A DNA stretch of 64,000 nt from an uncultured Methanobacterium sp. (GCF_963665055.1 NZ_OY762015.1:1116001-1180000); one strand, 5' to 3'. Positions 1 through 14,111 are shown, numbered from the stretch's first letter. The notes: generated by a model not told the origin, from the letters alone. A program made the numbers and translations.

Positions 1-106
1 TATTCACTAAAAAACTTCTGAAGTTTATGCTTATGTGAATATGATTAATATTAGTGGATATTGAATTTTTAAAAAATTGTAAGAATTTTCCTGGATGGGG
101 AATATT

Positions 107-1576
<1,470 letters not shown>

Positions 1577-1580
1577 TTAA

Positions 1581-1946
1581 ATGCCAGCAAAACCTCTAAT
1601 ACTGGCCCTGAATCACAACCAGAGAAACCTGGATATTCTTATCAAAATATTAGGAGAAGCAGGTTACGAAGTGGGGGGTGTTTCAAGCCCTGCAGAACTG
1701 GATAGGGAAGTTGATATTCGAGAGAACATAAACTTGGTACTGATAGATATATCTGGATTTAACCGGAACATCTGGGAATCATGTGAGCGTCTGAGAATTT
1801 TAGAAATACCTTTTTTGGTTTTAAGTCCCCACCATCATCAGGCCGTAGAAAAACAGAGTATGGTTTACGGTGCCAATGGATTTTTAGTCAAACCACTGGT
1901 GGTTAAGGAACTTTTACTACTGATTAAAAGTTTAATTGAGGAATAA
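1581..1946 (+). CDS. Stand-alone receiver-domain protein, degenerate acidic pocket
   Basis: A single CheY-like receiver domain of 121 aa with no output domain. The phospho-acceptor candidate Asp56 (LVLIDIS), the conserved hydroxyl Ser82 and Lys104-Pro105 (FLVKPL) are in the expected places. The usual pair of acidic residues after strand 1 is replaced by Asn/His/Asn (LALNHNQRN, residues 8-16), which should weaken Mg2+ binding. Phosphorylation may therefore be altered or absent. It starts 4 bases after the KaiC-like stop and ends 2 bases before the kinase start, so the three are almost certainly co-transcribed. Likely role: phosphorelay or scaffold partner of the adjacent kinase and ATPase (inferred). 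Confidence 0.85.
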   Translation: MPAKPLILALNHNQRNLDILIKILGEAGYEVGGVSSPAELDREVDIRENINLVLIDISGFNRNIWESCERLRILEIPFLVLSPHHHQAVEKQSMVYGANGFLVKPLVVKELLLLIKSLIEE

Positions 1947-1948
1947 AA

Positions 1949-2953
1949 ATGGAAACCAGAGAAACTGTTTTAATATCTATGGTTAACCGTAAAAATAGTG
2001 AAATGGTTGGAGAACTCCTGGGAACAGATTATCAGATAGTATATGATCTATCCGAGATTCCGGATAGAGAAAATGGTTTAAGTCTTTTAATAATGGATCT
2101 ACCTTCATGGGCAGCTCAAAAAGAGGAGATGAAACAGAGAAGGGAAAAAGAAAAACCACTCTTTCTCCCCTACCTCCTGGTCACGTCTTCCAGTGATCTT
2201 TTAAAGGTGCAGGGTGATGTTTGGGAGAGTTTTGACGAGGTTATTACGGTTCCAATCACCAAAATAGTTCTCCAATCCAGGGTCAAAGTCCTGCTACAGA
2301 CTCGCCGGCTCTCGTTGCAGGTTAATCAGCTCCTGAAGGATAAGGAAATGCTCATGAAGGAGATCCACCACCGGGTTAAAAACAATCTCATGATAATAAG
2401 CAGTCTCCTGAACTTGCAATCAAGATATATCAAGGATGATGCAACCCGGGAAATTTTTAAGGAAAGCCAGACCCGTGCTCAGTCTATGGCACTTATTCAT
2501 GAGCGTTTGTACAGATCAGGGGATCTAAAAAGCATTGCTTTTTCTGAGTATATCCGCTCTCTCACCAGGGATATTTTTAACACCTACAACACCAGCAGTG
2601 GAAGGATCCAGCTCCAGATGGATGTGCAGAATATAATGGTAGATGTTAACAGTGCAGTGCCACTGGGACTCATAATCAATGAACTGGTTACCAACAGTCT
2701 TAAATATGCATTTCCCAATGATCAGGAGGGAATTATCCGAATTCAATTCCATAAAGAGGGAGATGACTATCTGCTGGAAGTGGGGGATAATGGAGTTGGA
2801 ATTCCAGACGACTTTGATATTCTAAAGAGTGATAGTCTGGGTATGTTACTGGTGAACAGTTTAACTTCTCAGATTCAGGGAGAACTGGAACTAAAACGTG
2901 AAAAAGGTACCACATTTATCATCCGATTTAGGGAAGACTTGTTCCAGGGATGA
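1949..2953 (+). CDS. HisKA_2-type sensor histidine kinase with N-terminal receiver-like domain
   Basis: A soluble 334-aa histidine kinase with no membrane segment. Residues 1 to about 120 look like a divergent receiver-like domain. The dimerisation/phosphotransfer segment MKEIHHRVKNNLMIISSLL gives candidate phospho-His141, as in the HisKA_2/HWE-like group common in methanogens. The HATPase domain follows, with N-box NELVTNSLKYAF, G1 box GDNGVGIPDD and a final GTTFIIRF strand. GAGGAAT lies 5 bases before the ATG. It is the last gene of the operon with the KaiC-like ATPase and the receiver protein. The stimulus is unknown, and the lack of a membrane or PAS domain suggests cytoplasmic input, possibly through the KaiC-like partner. 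Confidence 0.88.
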   Translation: METRETVLISMVNRKNSEMVGELLGTDYQIVYDLSEIPDRENGLSLLIMDLPSWAAQKEEMKQRREKEKPLFLPYLLVTSSSDLLKVQGDVWESFDEVITVPITKIVLQSRVKVLLQTRRLSLQVNQLLKDKEMLMKEIHHRVKNNLMIISSLLNLQSRYIKDDATREIFKESQTRAQSMALIHERLYRSGDLKSIAFSEYIRSLTRDIFNTYNTSSGRIQLQMDVQNIMVDVNSAVPLGLIINELVTNSLKYAFPNDQEGIIRIQFHKEGDDYLLEVGDNGVGIPDDFDILKSDSLGMLLVNSLTSQIQGELELKREKGTTFIIRFREDLFQG

Positions 2954-3034
2954 TAAAATCGGGTTGGTATTCGTCAATGGTTTTTTTGAGGTCTAAACTG
3001 GGGATGAATAATAAATTTCAATTAATTTGGATAG

Positions 3035-3140
3035 GTGTTAATTTGATTAGGTGTTAATTTGATTAGGTGTTAATTTGATTAGGTGTTAATTTGATTAGGT
3101 GTTAATTTGATTAGGTGTTAATTTGATTAGGTGTTAATTT
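3035..3140. repeat. 16-bp tandem repeat, six full copies
   Basis: The unit GTGTTAATTTGATTAG is repeated head to tail six times from 3035 to 3130, followed by a partial copy. Flanking bases 3019-3034 and 3141-3165 look like decayed copies. It lies between convergent genes, the histidine kinase and the UbiA protein. There are no unique spacers, so it is not a CRISPR array. Confidence 0.95.
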
Positions 3141-3195
3141 GGATTGTTGTCAATTAATTTGAATCAGTCATCTAAATTGCGTTTCATTTTTAAAT

Positions 3196-4134
3196 TTATA
3201 TTTTAATCTGCAGTAAACTGATGAATACTATCAGGATCCACTCACCATCCACCAGGATATCCATTTGTAAACGGTTTTTGTTACGTGAAAAATACAATAT
3301 GTAGCTGTAGCCATAGATTATGCAGAATATCAGGGGTATGATCAGTATCTGAAATAATCCATAGACCATGGAAATGTGGACCATGATCAACAGAGTGGAA
3401 TTGAGAACCAGGAGAAGTTTTATGGTGTGTAATTTACCCATAACCACGGGTATGGTCCGGGTTCCAGTTTCCCTATCCCCCTCCACATCCATAAGATCAA
3501 AGAGTACGGTGTTAATGAAACTTTTAATGAAGAATAAATAAAATATCAGCAGTATAACCATCGTATTAATATCATAACCTACTATGGGGAGAAATGTGTT
3601 ACCCACAGTCCAGCTCAGGGCAACAATCAGGCTTTTCACCGCAAAAATGTCCTTTAACCTGGGAATTCTGGGGGTGATCTTTATACTGTATATCATACCC
3701 GCCAGTAATGGGAAAAGGAATATTAAAAGCACCTTCCATCCATATAATAATCCAATAATCACCGCCAGGACATAGGCTGAAACAATGGTGTATTTGAACA
3801 GTTTTTCATGGCTGGAGATGAGATCTGATCGTTCCGGAGCATTTAACTGGTCTGCTTCGGCATCTGTTATCTTGTTTATGCCGTAAACAGAGTAGATCAC
3901 CAGAAAAGTAGACAATATTAAAGAATAAGAAAGGGGAGTTCCGTATAAATAAAAAGAAAAAGAAGTTTTTAAACAGCCATTGATGGCTATAAAAACTGAG
4001 CTCGATGTTAATATTATAAAGAAACGTTTTATTCGAAAAAAACGTTTGAAAAATTTAAAGTTCGAGTTTCTGAGCCTGGTCCCTATAATATTCAAATAGC
4101 TGGTTACCCCAGGTAACTGCGCCATGATCATCAC
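3196..4134 (-). CDS. UbiA-family prenyltransferase (integral membrane)
   Basis: A polytopic membrane enzyme of the UbiA superfamily, which transfers prenyl groups to aromatic or glycerol-phosphate acceptors. The two Asp-rich motifs are clear: N87-x3-D91-x3-D95 in YGINKITDAEADQ, and the second in DLMDVEGDRETGTRTIPVV. These bind prenyl diphosphate through Mg2+. Seven to nine hydrophobic segments are visible. The acceptor cannot be told from sequence. The only ATG start lies inside the upstream regulator gene and gives an 80-bp overlap, so the true start is uncertain. Tight coupling to the FilR1-type regulator suggests joint expression. Confidence 0.85.
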   Translation of the reverse strand: MMIMAQLPGVTSYLNIIGTRLRNSNFKFFKRFFRIKRFFIILTSSSVFIAINGCLKTSFSFYLYGTPLSYSLILSTFLVIYSVYGINKITDAEADQLNAPERSDLISSHEKLFKYTIVSAYVLAVIIGLLYGWKVLLIFLFPLLAGMIYSIKITPRIPRLKDIFAVKSLIVALSWTVGNTFLPIVGYDINTMVILLIFYLFFIKSFINTVLFDLMDVEGDRETGTRTIPVVMGKLHTIKLLLVLNSTLLIMVHISMVYGLFQILIIPLIFCIIYGYSYILYFSRNKNRLQMDILVDGEWILIVFISLLQIKI

Positions 4135-4912
4135 TTATCAGATCTCTGGTGTTATCATAACCTCCATCTTCATGGAATAAACCCAGTGATAAATATTTGT
4201 TGGTAACAGTGAACGCAATTTTCACATCCGGTATAACCCAGAATTTGACCTTATCCTGCGACATGAAATTCTGGAGATACTCTAAATTCTCACTATCTAT
4301 ACCATCCATGGTCTGGTCGACTATATCCTGGGTAAGGATGAGTTCTACATCTATACCATGTTCAACCACTAATTTTTTGTAAATATCAATGTAATCGAAA
4401 CGGAAAATAGGTGAAACACCTTTAATATACTCTGCTCCGGATATTATCTTCTGGTAGGTTTCATGTGGTTTGAAAATTTCCCCAGACTCGGATTCAATCA
4501 GTATGGAGTTGTGGAGATCCCCGATATTCTTTATTAATTCCGGGGGGATACAGCTCAGGTCATGTTTAATCCACAGCTTCTGAAATTTAGTAATAGCTGC
4601 ATTGGTTTTTATGTTTTCAATGAGGTTGGTGGTTATGATCTCCCCCAGAGAAGTTAGAGCGTATTTTTCTTGTTTCTTTGTGGTTATTTTCCTTTTTTCA
4701 AGTTCACTGAGGTTGTGGGATAAAGTGGAACTGCTGATTCCTGTCTTTTTTTTCAGGTCGCTCATGTTTTGGAGACCTTCACTGAGACAGATTAAAATAG
4801 TTACTCTAACTGAAGAACTGGAAGTGTATCGCATGAGGTCTTTTGTTTCGGAATAGATATCAAGATAATTAACATTAATTTTAACTGCCCCCAATTTTTT
4901 ATTATTATACAA
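4055..4912 (-). CDS. FilR1/DUF1724-type winged-helix transcriptional regulator
   Basis: A methanogen-type regulator of about 285 aa. An ArsR/MarR-like winged helix occupies residues 30-95 (MSDLKKKTGISSSTLSHNLSELEKRKI is the helix-turn-helix region, then KYALTSLGEII). A FilR1 (DUF1724) ligand/signal domain follows to the C-terminus (GVSPIFRFDYIDIYKKLV, VKFWVIPDVKIAFTVT, ending LFEYYRD). The family is known from methanogens, where FilR-type proteins regulate metabolic genes. The start shown is a TTG with no good ribosome site. A GGGGGC at about 4890 suggests the real start may lie slightly downstream. It overlaps the UbiA gene and is probably autoregulated through the inverted repeat just upstream. 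Confidence 0.85.
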   Translation of the reverse strand: MYNNKKLGAVKINVNYLDIYSETKDLMRYTSSSSVRVTILICLSEGLQNMSDLKKKTGISSSTLSHNLSELEKRKITTKKQEKYALTSLGEIITTNLIENIKTNAAITKFQKLWIKHDLSCIPPELIKNIGDLHNSILIESESGEIFKPHETYQKIISGAEYIKGVSPIFRFDYIDIYKKLVVEHGIDVELILTQDIVDQTMDGIDSENLEYLQNFMSQDKVKFWVIPDVKIAFTVTNKYLSLGLFHEDGGYDNTRDLISDDHGAVTWGNQLFEYYRDQAQKLEL

Positions 4913-4922
4913 ATTGCTTATG

Positions 4923-4957
4923 AATACAAAATACTTGTATTTACAGATACTTGTATT
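4923..4957. promoter_or_regulatory. Candidate operator: AATACAA/TTGTATT half-sites
   Basis: Just upstream of the FilR1-type regulator, AATACAA (4923-4929) and TTGTATT (4935-4941) form a 7-5-7 inverted repeat. A third half-site, TTGTATT, lies at 4951-4957, and ATACTTGTAT occurs twice at 16-bp spacing. Position and symmetry fit an autoregulatory operator. Binding is inferred only. Confidence 0.45.
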
Positions 4958-5259
4958 CTAAATGCTGTATCCTAATTTATAATAGTCATATAAAAATGTT
5001 AATATTCACTAATATTTTTATGGGTAAGTACTAAATAAATTACATTTTACCAATGTAAATCCCATTTAAAATTAATATTATGAACTTTAGCTTATGTTCA
5101 ACTTAATGGGGGGTTATTTTAAAAATTGTATGGTTAGAATGACTTTAATTTTTTATTTAAAATAGTATTGATGTTTAATTTCATTATGGGTGATTAAATT
5201 TTATTATTTTATTTTATTATTCCTTCCTTTTTTCAATTCCCCTTATTCCTTCCTTTTAT
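4958..5259. other. AT-rich intergenic region
   Basis: About 300 bases lie between the regulator's upstream region and the 3' end of nth. The stretch is very AT-rich, with T-runs at 5148-5260 that could terminate the leftward regulator-side or nth transcripts. I see no convincing gene, RNA or repeat. Confidence 0.6.
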
Positions 5260-5901
5260 TTATTCATCCTGTTCTTTCAGTTCCTGGTAATAATCACAGA
5301 GTTCCTGTAGGGGACATTCCTCATGTTTGGGGAATTGGGGTCGGCAGATGGTCTGTCCGAACTGGACCATCAAATCATTTAATTCAATCCAGTACTCCTT
5401 GGGAACTATTTTTTCCAGTTCTGCTTCAGTTTCTTCAGGGTGTTTGGTGTTAACCAGGCCCAGTCTGTTACTTATGCGGTGTACGTGCACATCCACTGGA
5501 ATGGCTGGTTTCTGGAAACCGTAAACCAGTACGCAGTTGGCTGTTTTGCGTCCCACACCTGGTAGTTCCAGGAGGTTTTTCATATCATCCGGGACCTGGC
5601 CTTTGAATTTGTCAAGGAGCTTACGGGAAACTTCCACAATACGCTGGGCCTTAACATGGTAAAAACCTGCCGGACGGATCAGTGGCTCCAGGAGAGCTGG
5701 GTCTGCTTCAGCAATCTCATTAATGCTGTGGTACTCGGAAAAAAGTTGTGCCGAGGCCCGGTCTGTATTATCATCCCGTGTTCTCTGGGATAATATGGTC
5801 CTGATCAGAACCCGGTAAGGGTCTCCATCTTCAAACACCCGTAGATCGTACTGCTGCTGAAGACGTTCCATAATCAAGTCTACACGTTCATCTAAATTCA
5901 T
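5260..5901 (-). CDS. nth: Endonuclease III (DNA glycosylase/AP lyase)
   Basis: A base-excision repair enzyme that removes oxidised pyrimidines and nicks AP sites. At 213 aa it matches the family length. The helix-hairpin-helix LPGVGRKTANCVL carries catalytic Lys119, and the GPD-type Asp137 is in VDVHVHR. The C-terminal [4Fe-4S] loop is unusual. E. coli-type spacing is C-x6-C-x2-C-x5-C, while here it reads C186-x6-H193-x2-C196-x5-C202, so the second ligand is His. The cluster may be His-ligated or lost. Clean ATG start; monocistronic, with long AT-rich flanks. Confidence 0.95.
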   Translation of the reverse strand: MNLDERVDLIMERLQQQYDLRVFEDGDPYRVLIRTILSQRTRDDNTDRASAQLFSEYHSINEIAEADPALLEPLIRPAGFYHVKAQRIVEVSRKLLDKFKGQVPDDMKNLLELPGVGRKTANCVLVYGFQKPAIPVDVHVHRISNRLGLVNTKHPEETEAELEKIVPKEYWIELNDLMVQFGQTICRPQFPKHEECPLQELCDYYQELKEQDE

Positions 5902-5987
5902 AACTGGTTCCCTTCTGGTGTTTAACAGTCGTTAAGAATGATTATAATAAATAACAATGTTTATAATAAATTTAAATGAAAATTATA

Positions 5988-6118
5988 GTTTAAACATGGA
6001 TAATAGTTTTAAACTGGTTTTGTTTTTAGAAGAATTATAGTTTTAAACAGGGATTATAATGCATGAATGATTTTTTTCAACAAAAGTTTGTTTTAAACAT
6101 GGATATTATTTTAAACAG
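5988..6118. repeat. Dispersed TTTTAAAC repeats upstream of nth
   Basis: Five copies of (T)TTTAAAC lie in 130 bases, starting near 5989, 6007, 6041, 6091 and 6109. Several are followed by ATGGATA. Spacing is irregular, so this looks like a decayed tandem repeat rather than an operator array. The whole 5902-6187 gap is otherwise featureless AT-rich DNA. Confidence 0.6.
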
Positions 6119-6187
6119 AATTTCATGGTAAAACAATTAATAAAAATGTTAAGGTCGTTTTTTAAAGGTGTTATGTTGATAAAATAA

Positions 6188-6655
6188 TTATTTATTTGAA
6201 TTAACCAGTTCCAAAAGAGTTTCCACTCCTTCCATTACTCCCTCTCCTTCCTGGGCAATGGTGGGAATTACAGGGGCATCAGAATCTATCTCCAGATTAC
6301 CAGATTTCAGATCCTGCTTATTGGCGAAAACAACGTAAGGAACCTGGAAACCGTTTAAACGTTCGAGAATTTCTAGGTCAGTGGATGTGACCCCGTTACT
6401 GTTATCCACTACTAGTATTGCTCCGTCTAAACCCTCTGAGAGGATCCTGCGCATGAAGCGGAAGCGTTCCTGACCAGGGGTTCCGAAGAAGTGCACTTTT
6501 TCACCATTTATCATGGTGTTACCATAGTCCAGAGCAGTGGTGGTTCCATTGTATTCAACTTTGGCCCTGTTGTTACAGATATGTTCTAAAGTAGTGGTTT
6601 TCCCAGAGTTATAGGTGCCCAGAACCACGATTTTGGTTTCCTTATTTTGTTTCAT
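6188..6655 (-). CDS. Small Ras/Arf-like GTP-binding protein
   Basis: A stand-alone small GTPase of 155 aa. Motifs in order: G1 GTYNSGKTT, a switch-I Thr in NGTTTALDYG, G3 GTPGQERF (Ser/Thr-Pro-Gly-Gln instead of the usual DxxGQ), G4 NKQDL and a weak G5 after IPTIAQEGEG. Such GTPases occur across Methanobacteriales and resemble MglA/Arf proteins. Their role is unproven. I chose the ATG at 6655 rather than the one at 6700 because AGGCGG precedes it by about 6 bases and the P-loop then falls near residue 12-20, as usual. No partner gene is adjacent. Confidence 0.88.
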   Translation of the reverse strand: MKQNKETKIVVLGTYNSGKTTTLEHICNNRAKVEYNGTTTALDYGNTMINGEKVHFFGTPGQERFRFMRRILSEGLDGAILVVDNSNGVTSTDLEILERLNGFQVPYVVFANKQDLKSGNLEIDSDAPVIPTIAQEGEGVMEGVETLLELVNSNK

Positions 6656-6863
6656 TTTAACCGCCTGCAAAAATATTTCCAGTGTTGCATGAATATTCAA
6701 ATCTTTTTCATAATCAGTGCATAATACCTATCCCTTACACGTATCATTCTATTATCTTATTTAACAAGTATCTTTTATTAAACTATTCCCTTATCCACTC
6801 TGGTTATTCATATCTTATTCACTGGTTATTTCTATTTTAGAAATTGAAAAAGAGTAACTGTTT

Positions 6864-8321
6864 TTAGATGATTTTGATTGGGCATCCCAAACCTTCCATT
6901 ACCTGGGGGAAATTGGGGAAAGATACCCTGTGAGCAGCTGCGCCTTTGATGCGCACTCCCCCTGTAAGGAGTCCTACCAGGGTGAGGGCCATAACCAGGC
7001 GATGATCATCGTGGCTTTTGACCACACCACCATGTGCTCCGCCATGGATAAGGAGACCATCCTGCTCTTCAGTAACATCTACTCCCAGTTTGGTTAATTC
7101 AAGGGCCATGGTATGCACTCGATCAGTTTCCTTAAACCGGGCGTGTTCCACTCCGGTTATATGTGATGTTCCCTGGGCCACTGCAGCCAGTGCAGCCACA
7201 GTAGGTAAGAGATCCGGTGAATTTTCCAGGTTAACATCTATTCCATTAAGATCACAGGTTGACTTAGTGGGTTTTGTCTGATCATCACTGGATGATAACT
7301 CATTATTGGATGATAGTTTGTCAAGGGTTAATGATTCATTATTTGATGATAGTTTGTCATTGGTTAATGATTCATTATTTGATGATAGTTTGTCATTGGT
7401 TAATGACTTATTGTTGGATAATGGCTTATCACTGGATAATACTGTTCCTTTCACTGTAACCTGGTCTTCCTTAACAATGATTCGAGCACCCATTTCTTCG
7501 AGAATATCCAGTATTATTTTATCGCCCTGCTTGGATTCTCTGAAGAGGTTTTGAACAGTTACTTCTCCATCTAAAATGGTAGCAGCACTTAAAAGATATG
7601 ATGCAGAGGAGTAATCTCCTTCAATGGTGTAATCCCTGGCGTTATAAGTTTGTTTATCCAGGTGGAACTGGTTTCCGGGTTCCTGCTGGCAGTGCACCCC
7701 GAACTTTCCCATGATATCCAGGGTCATCTCCACGTAGGGTTTGCTCTTGAAATCCCCAACCACCGAGAGATCCACGGGATTCTGAGCGTAAGGGGCTGAA
7801 AGGAGGATCGACGAGATGTATTGTGAACTAACATCACCCTTTATCTGGCTTTTTCCCCCGTGAAATCCATTTTTTATGACCACGGGTGGTAAGCCATTCT
7901 CTTGGGTGGAATAGGCTTTCACTCCCAGTTTCTTCAGGGAGTTCAGGAGGTCCTGCATGGGCCGTCCGCGCAGCGAATCATCACCAGTGAGCACGGTACA
8001 TCCTGGGGCCAGGCTGGCCATGGTGGTTAGAAAACGGAGGGTTGTGCCACTGTTTTTAAGGTCCAAAACATTGTGGGGTGTTTTCAGATCTCCGGCTGTG
8101 CCCTGAACAGTGCACATGTCGTCCTGAATTTCAATTTCGCATCCCAGGGCCTGGCAGGCTTCCAAGGTGGCCATGGTATCTGCAGAGTAGAGGGGATCCC
8201 TTAGGTAAGATTCTCCTTCAGCCAGACATGCCACTAATAAAGCACGATGGGTGTAACTTTTGGATGGTGGAGCCTTAACCACTCCTTTTATTTCACTGGC
8301 CTTTTCTACCTTTAATTCCAC
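6864..8321 (-). CDS. aroA: 3-phosphoshikimate 1-carboxyvinyltransferase (EPSP synthase) with repeat insertion
   Basis: Sixth step of the shikimate pathway: shikimate-3-phosphate plus PEP gives EPSP. Family motifs are clear: PPSKSYTHRALL near the N-terminus, NSGTTLRFL, the SSQYISSILL region, and KETDRVHTMALEL near the C-terminus. The usual length is about 425-430 aa, whereas this is 485 aa. The excess is a hydrophilic Ser/Asn/Lys/Asp/Leu-rich insertion of roughly 55 residues from about residue 295. It lies just before the SPDLLPTVAALA segment that carries the catalytic Asp, and is encoded by a DNA tandem repeat. I prefer GTG 8321, since AGGTGAT is spaced 5 bases from it, over GTG 8330. Confidence 0.93.
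   Translation of the reverse strand: MELKVEKASEIKGVVKAPPSKSYTHRALLVACLAEGESYLRDPLYSADTMATLEACQALGCEIEIQDDMCTVQGTAGDLKTPHNVLDLKNSGTTLRFLTTMASLAPGCTVLTGDDSLRGRPMQDLLNSLKKLGVKAYSTQENGLPPVVIKNGFHGGKSQIKGDVSSQYISSILLSAPYAQNPVDLSVVGDFKSKPYVEMTLDIMGKFGVHCQQEPGNQFHLDKQTYNARDYTIEGDYSSASYLLSAATILDGEVTVQNLFRESKQGDKIILDILEEMGARIIVKEDQVTVKGTVLSSDKPLSNNKSLTNDKLSSNNESLTNDKLSSNNESLTLDKLSSNNELSSSDDQTKPTKSTCDLNGIDVNLENSPDLLPTVAALAAVAQGTSHITGVEHARFKETDRVHTMALELTKLGVDVTEEQDGLLIHGGAHGGVVKSHDDHRLVMALTLVGLLTGGVRIKGAAAHRVSFPNFPQVMEGLGCPIKII
7290..7440. repeat. 36-bp in-frame tandem repeat inside aroA
   Basis: About four copies of a 36-bp unit (core GATGATAGTTTGTCATTGGT) are followed by shorter 18-bp-like derivatives. 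The unit length is a multiple of three. It encodes near-perfect repeats of the 12-residue unit SSNNESLTNDKL within EPSP synthase, so the reading frame is kept. Confidence 0.95.
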
Positions 8322-8337
8322 CTTTATCACCTAATTT

Positions 8338-8402
8338 CTTTAGTACCTAGTTTTAGTACCTAGTTTTAGTACCTAGTTTTAGTACCTAGTTTTAGTACAT
8401 AG
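8338..8402. repeat. 13-bp tandem repeat at the aroA ribosome-binding region
   Basis: Five head-to-tail copies of TTTTAGTACCTAG; the last has CATAG. Read on the aroA strand the unit is CTAGGTACTAAAA, which closely resembles the aroA translation-initiation region TTAGGTGATAAAG at 8334-8322. The array may be an expansion of the ribosome-binding site and therefore carries several AGGT cores just upstream of the gene. Confidence 0.9.
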
Positions 8403-8521
8403 TATCTTCAGTTGATTCCTCAAATACAATTTTCAATTTCAAGCTAATTTTGAATTTATTGAGTTTTAACTCAATATAATGCATTTAGTTTGATTTTGGT
8501 ATATTTTTAGATTAAAATTTC

Positions 8522-11287
<2,766 letters not shown>

Positions 11288-11600
11288 CTTAGGTCTCCTA
11301 TTAATGATAAATCATTTATAAACTCTAAAATCAGCCAAATTAATAGCTAAATTAATACAAATTAATATATATGCCTTCAAGTTAAGTATTTCTATAGTTT
11401 ATTAAACTAATGGATATATTTTTAACTAAGGAATATAATTTTTATTCAATGGATATAATTTAATTTATAGCATTTAATTTATAGCTTATATTATAGCTAC
11501 ATGATATAAAATTACGTTGGATATACAATACATTGGAAAATAAAAAATTGGAAAAATAAGTTTTCATATTAAATAAGTGGAAAATACCGGTGAACGAATT
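11288..11600. other. Intergenic region between divergent valS and membrane-protein genes
   Basis: An AT-rich divergent promoter region. Near-repeats of ATAATTTAATTTATAGCAT occur at 11452-11485, and AATTGGAAAAATAA-like pairs at 11535-11560. Both promoters should lie here, but I cannot fix TATA/BRE elements with confidence. No gene or RNA seen. Confidence 0.5.
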
Positions 11601-11957
11601 ATGGAAATGTTGTGGTTTTACATTGCAGTTATCCTGGCCATAAGTGATGAAGTGCACAGTCAGATATTCTGGAAAGTGTTCTTTGATTTTTACGTCTTAC
11701 TGGGAGGAATGATCCAGAAAATAGTGGGTTCCACCATCCGAATGTGGATGTTTCACGAAGTTCTGGAGGCCATCTTCCACTTAGTACTGTTATCCCTGCT
11801 ATTTTTATCCCTGGAAATTGGATTCCTGGCAGCTTTAATTCACCTGGTCATTGACCTCTACCACGAAGCAGCTGGACTGGAGATGACCTGGTTACAGCAC
11901 CGTGCCCTGCACTTCACTGTGGAATCCCTCTTCTTCATCATGGTCCTGGGTATATGA
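11601..11957 (+). CDS. Small conserved-looking membrane protein, unknown function
   Basis: A 118-aa protein with an N-terminal hydrophobic segment (MLWFYIAVILAI) and two more around residues 58-80 and 105-118. Charged histidine and glutamate residues lie between or within these segments: FHEVLEAIFH, HLVIDLYHE and QHRALHFTVES. Repeated HxxxE-like spacing could bind metal, but I do not recognise the family. I chose ATG 11601 because GGTGA sits 7 bases upstream. A GTG at 11577 has no such site. It lies alone between valS and pheT. The DNA just after its stop contains duplications of its own 3' end. Confidence 0.7.
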   Translation: MEMLWFYIAVILAISDEVHSQIFWKVFFDFYVLLGGMIQKIVGSTIRMWMFHEVLEAIFHLVLLSLLFLSLEIGFLAALIHLVIDLYHEAAGLEMTWLQHRALHFTVESLFFIMVLGI

Positions 11958-12035
11958 AAATGAGCCTTGGTATATTGAGATAAATCTTGGTATATTGAGA
12001 TAAATTGGGGTAATGTGGATAAACCTTGCTATATA
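11946..12035. repeat. Duplications of the preceding gene's 3' end
   Basis: The gene ends CTGGGTATATGA. Downstream come CTTGGTATATTGAGATAAAT twice in a row (from about 11967 and 11987), then weaker copies. Each copy repeats the stop region, so the array seems to have grown from the gene terminus. The rest of 12036-12270 is A-rich filler leading to the pheT ribosome site. Confidence 0.75.
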
Positions 12036-12270
12036 AAATAAACCATTAAATTAATAATAATTGATTGATCCACAGTTTTAATTTAACCTACAATAAATAG
12101 TATAAAATAGTTATAAAGTCACTAATAATGATTTATCAGCTTTAGTTAAACTTAAATCATATTTTGAACTGATGAATAAATCTTAAATTATAATTAGAAA
12201 TTGAAATTAAAGTTAAAACATAATTTAAACTTAAAAAAAGTCACATAAAAAAAGATAAGAGGAAAAAGTC

Positions 12271-13932
<1,662 letters not shown>

Positions 13933-13941
<9 letters not shown>

Positions 13942-14030
13942 GTTTACACGGGAATAAGTTTATCTTGAATCAGTTTATCTTGAATAAGTTTATACTATTG
14001 AATAGTTTAAACACCCGAATAATTTTAAAC
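13933..14030. repeat. 15-bp repeat seeded from the pheT terminus
   Basis: The pheT end reads CTTGAATGAGTTTAC with the TGA stop inside it. The downstream DNA repeats CTTGAATCAGTTTAT and CTTGAATAAGTTTAT, with further decayed copies (ATTGAATAGTTTAAA and others) to about 14070. A T-rich run then ends the gap before the convergent YjbQ gene. Confidence 0.8.
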
Positions 14031-14111
14031 TCTTGAATAAAATTTTCCGAATAAAAATTTTCCTGAATCAGTTAATCATTGGTTTAACCATTGATTTAAC
14101 AAGTAATTTTT

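Noticed and set aside
3035..3140. Possible CRISPR array
   Set aside because: The 16-bp units are directly adjacent with no variable spacers and no cas genes are present.
5190..5453. 87-aa plus-strand ORF overlapping nth
   Set aside because: Most of it is antisense to the nth 3' end and it has no recognisable content.
11460..11657. 65-aa minus-strand ORF upstream of the small membrane protein
   Set aside because: It overlaps the supported start of the plus-strand gene and has no family features.
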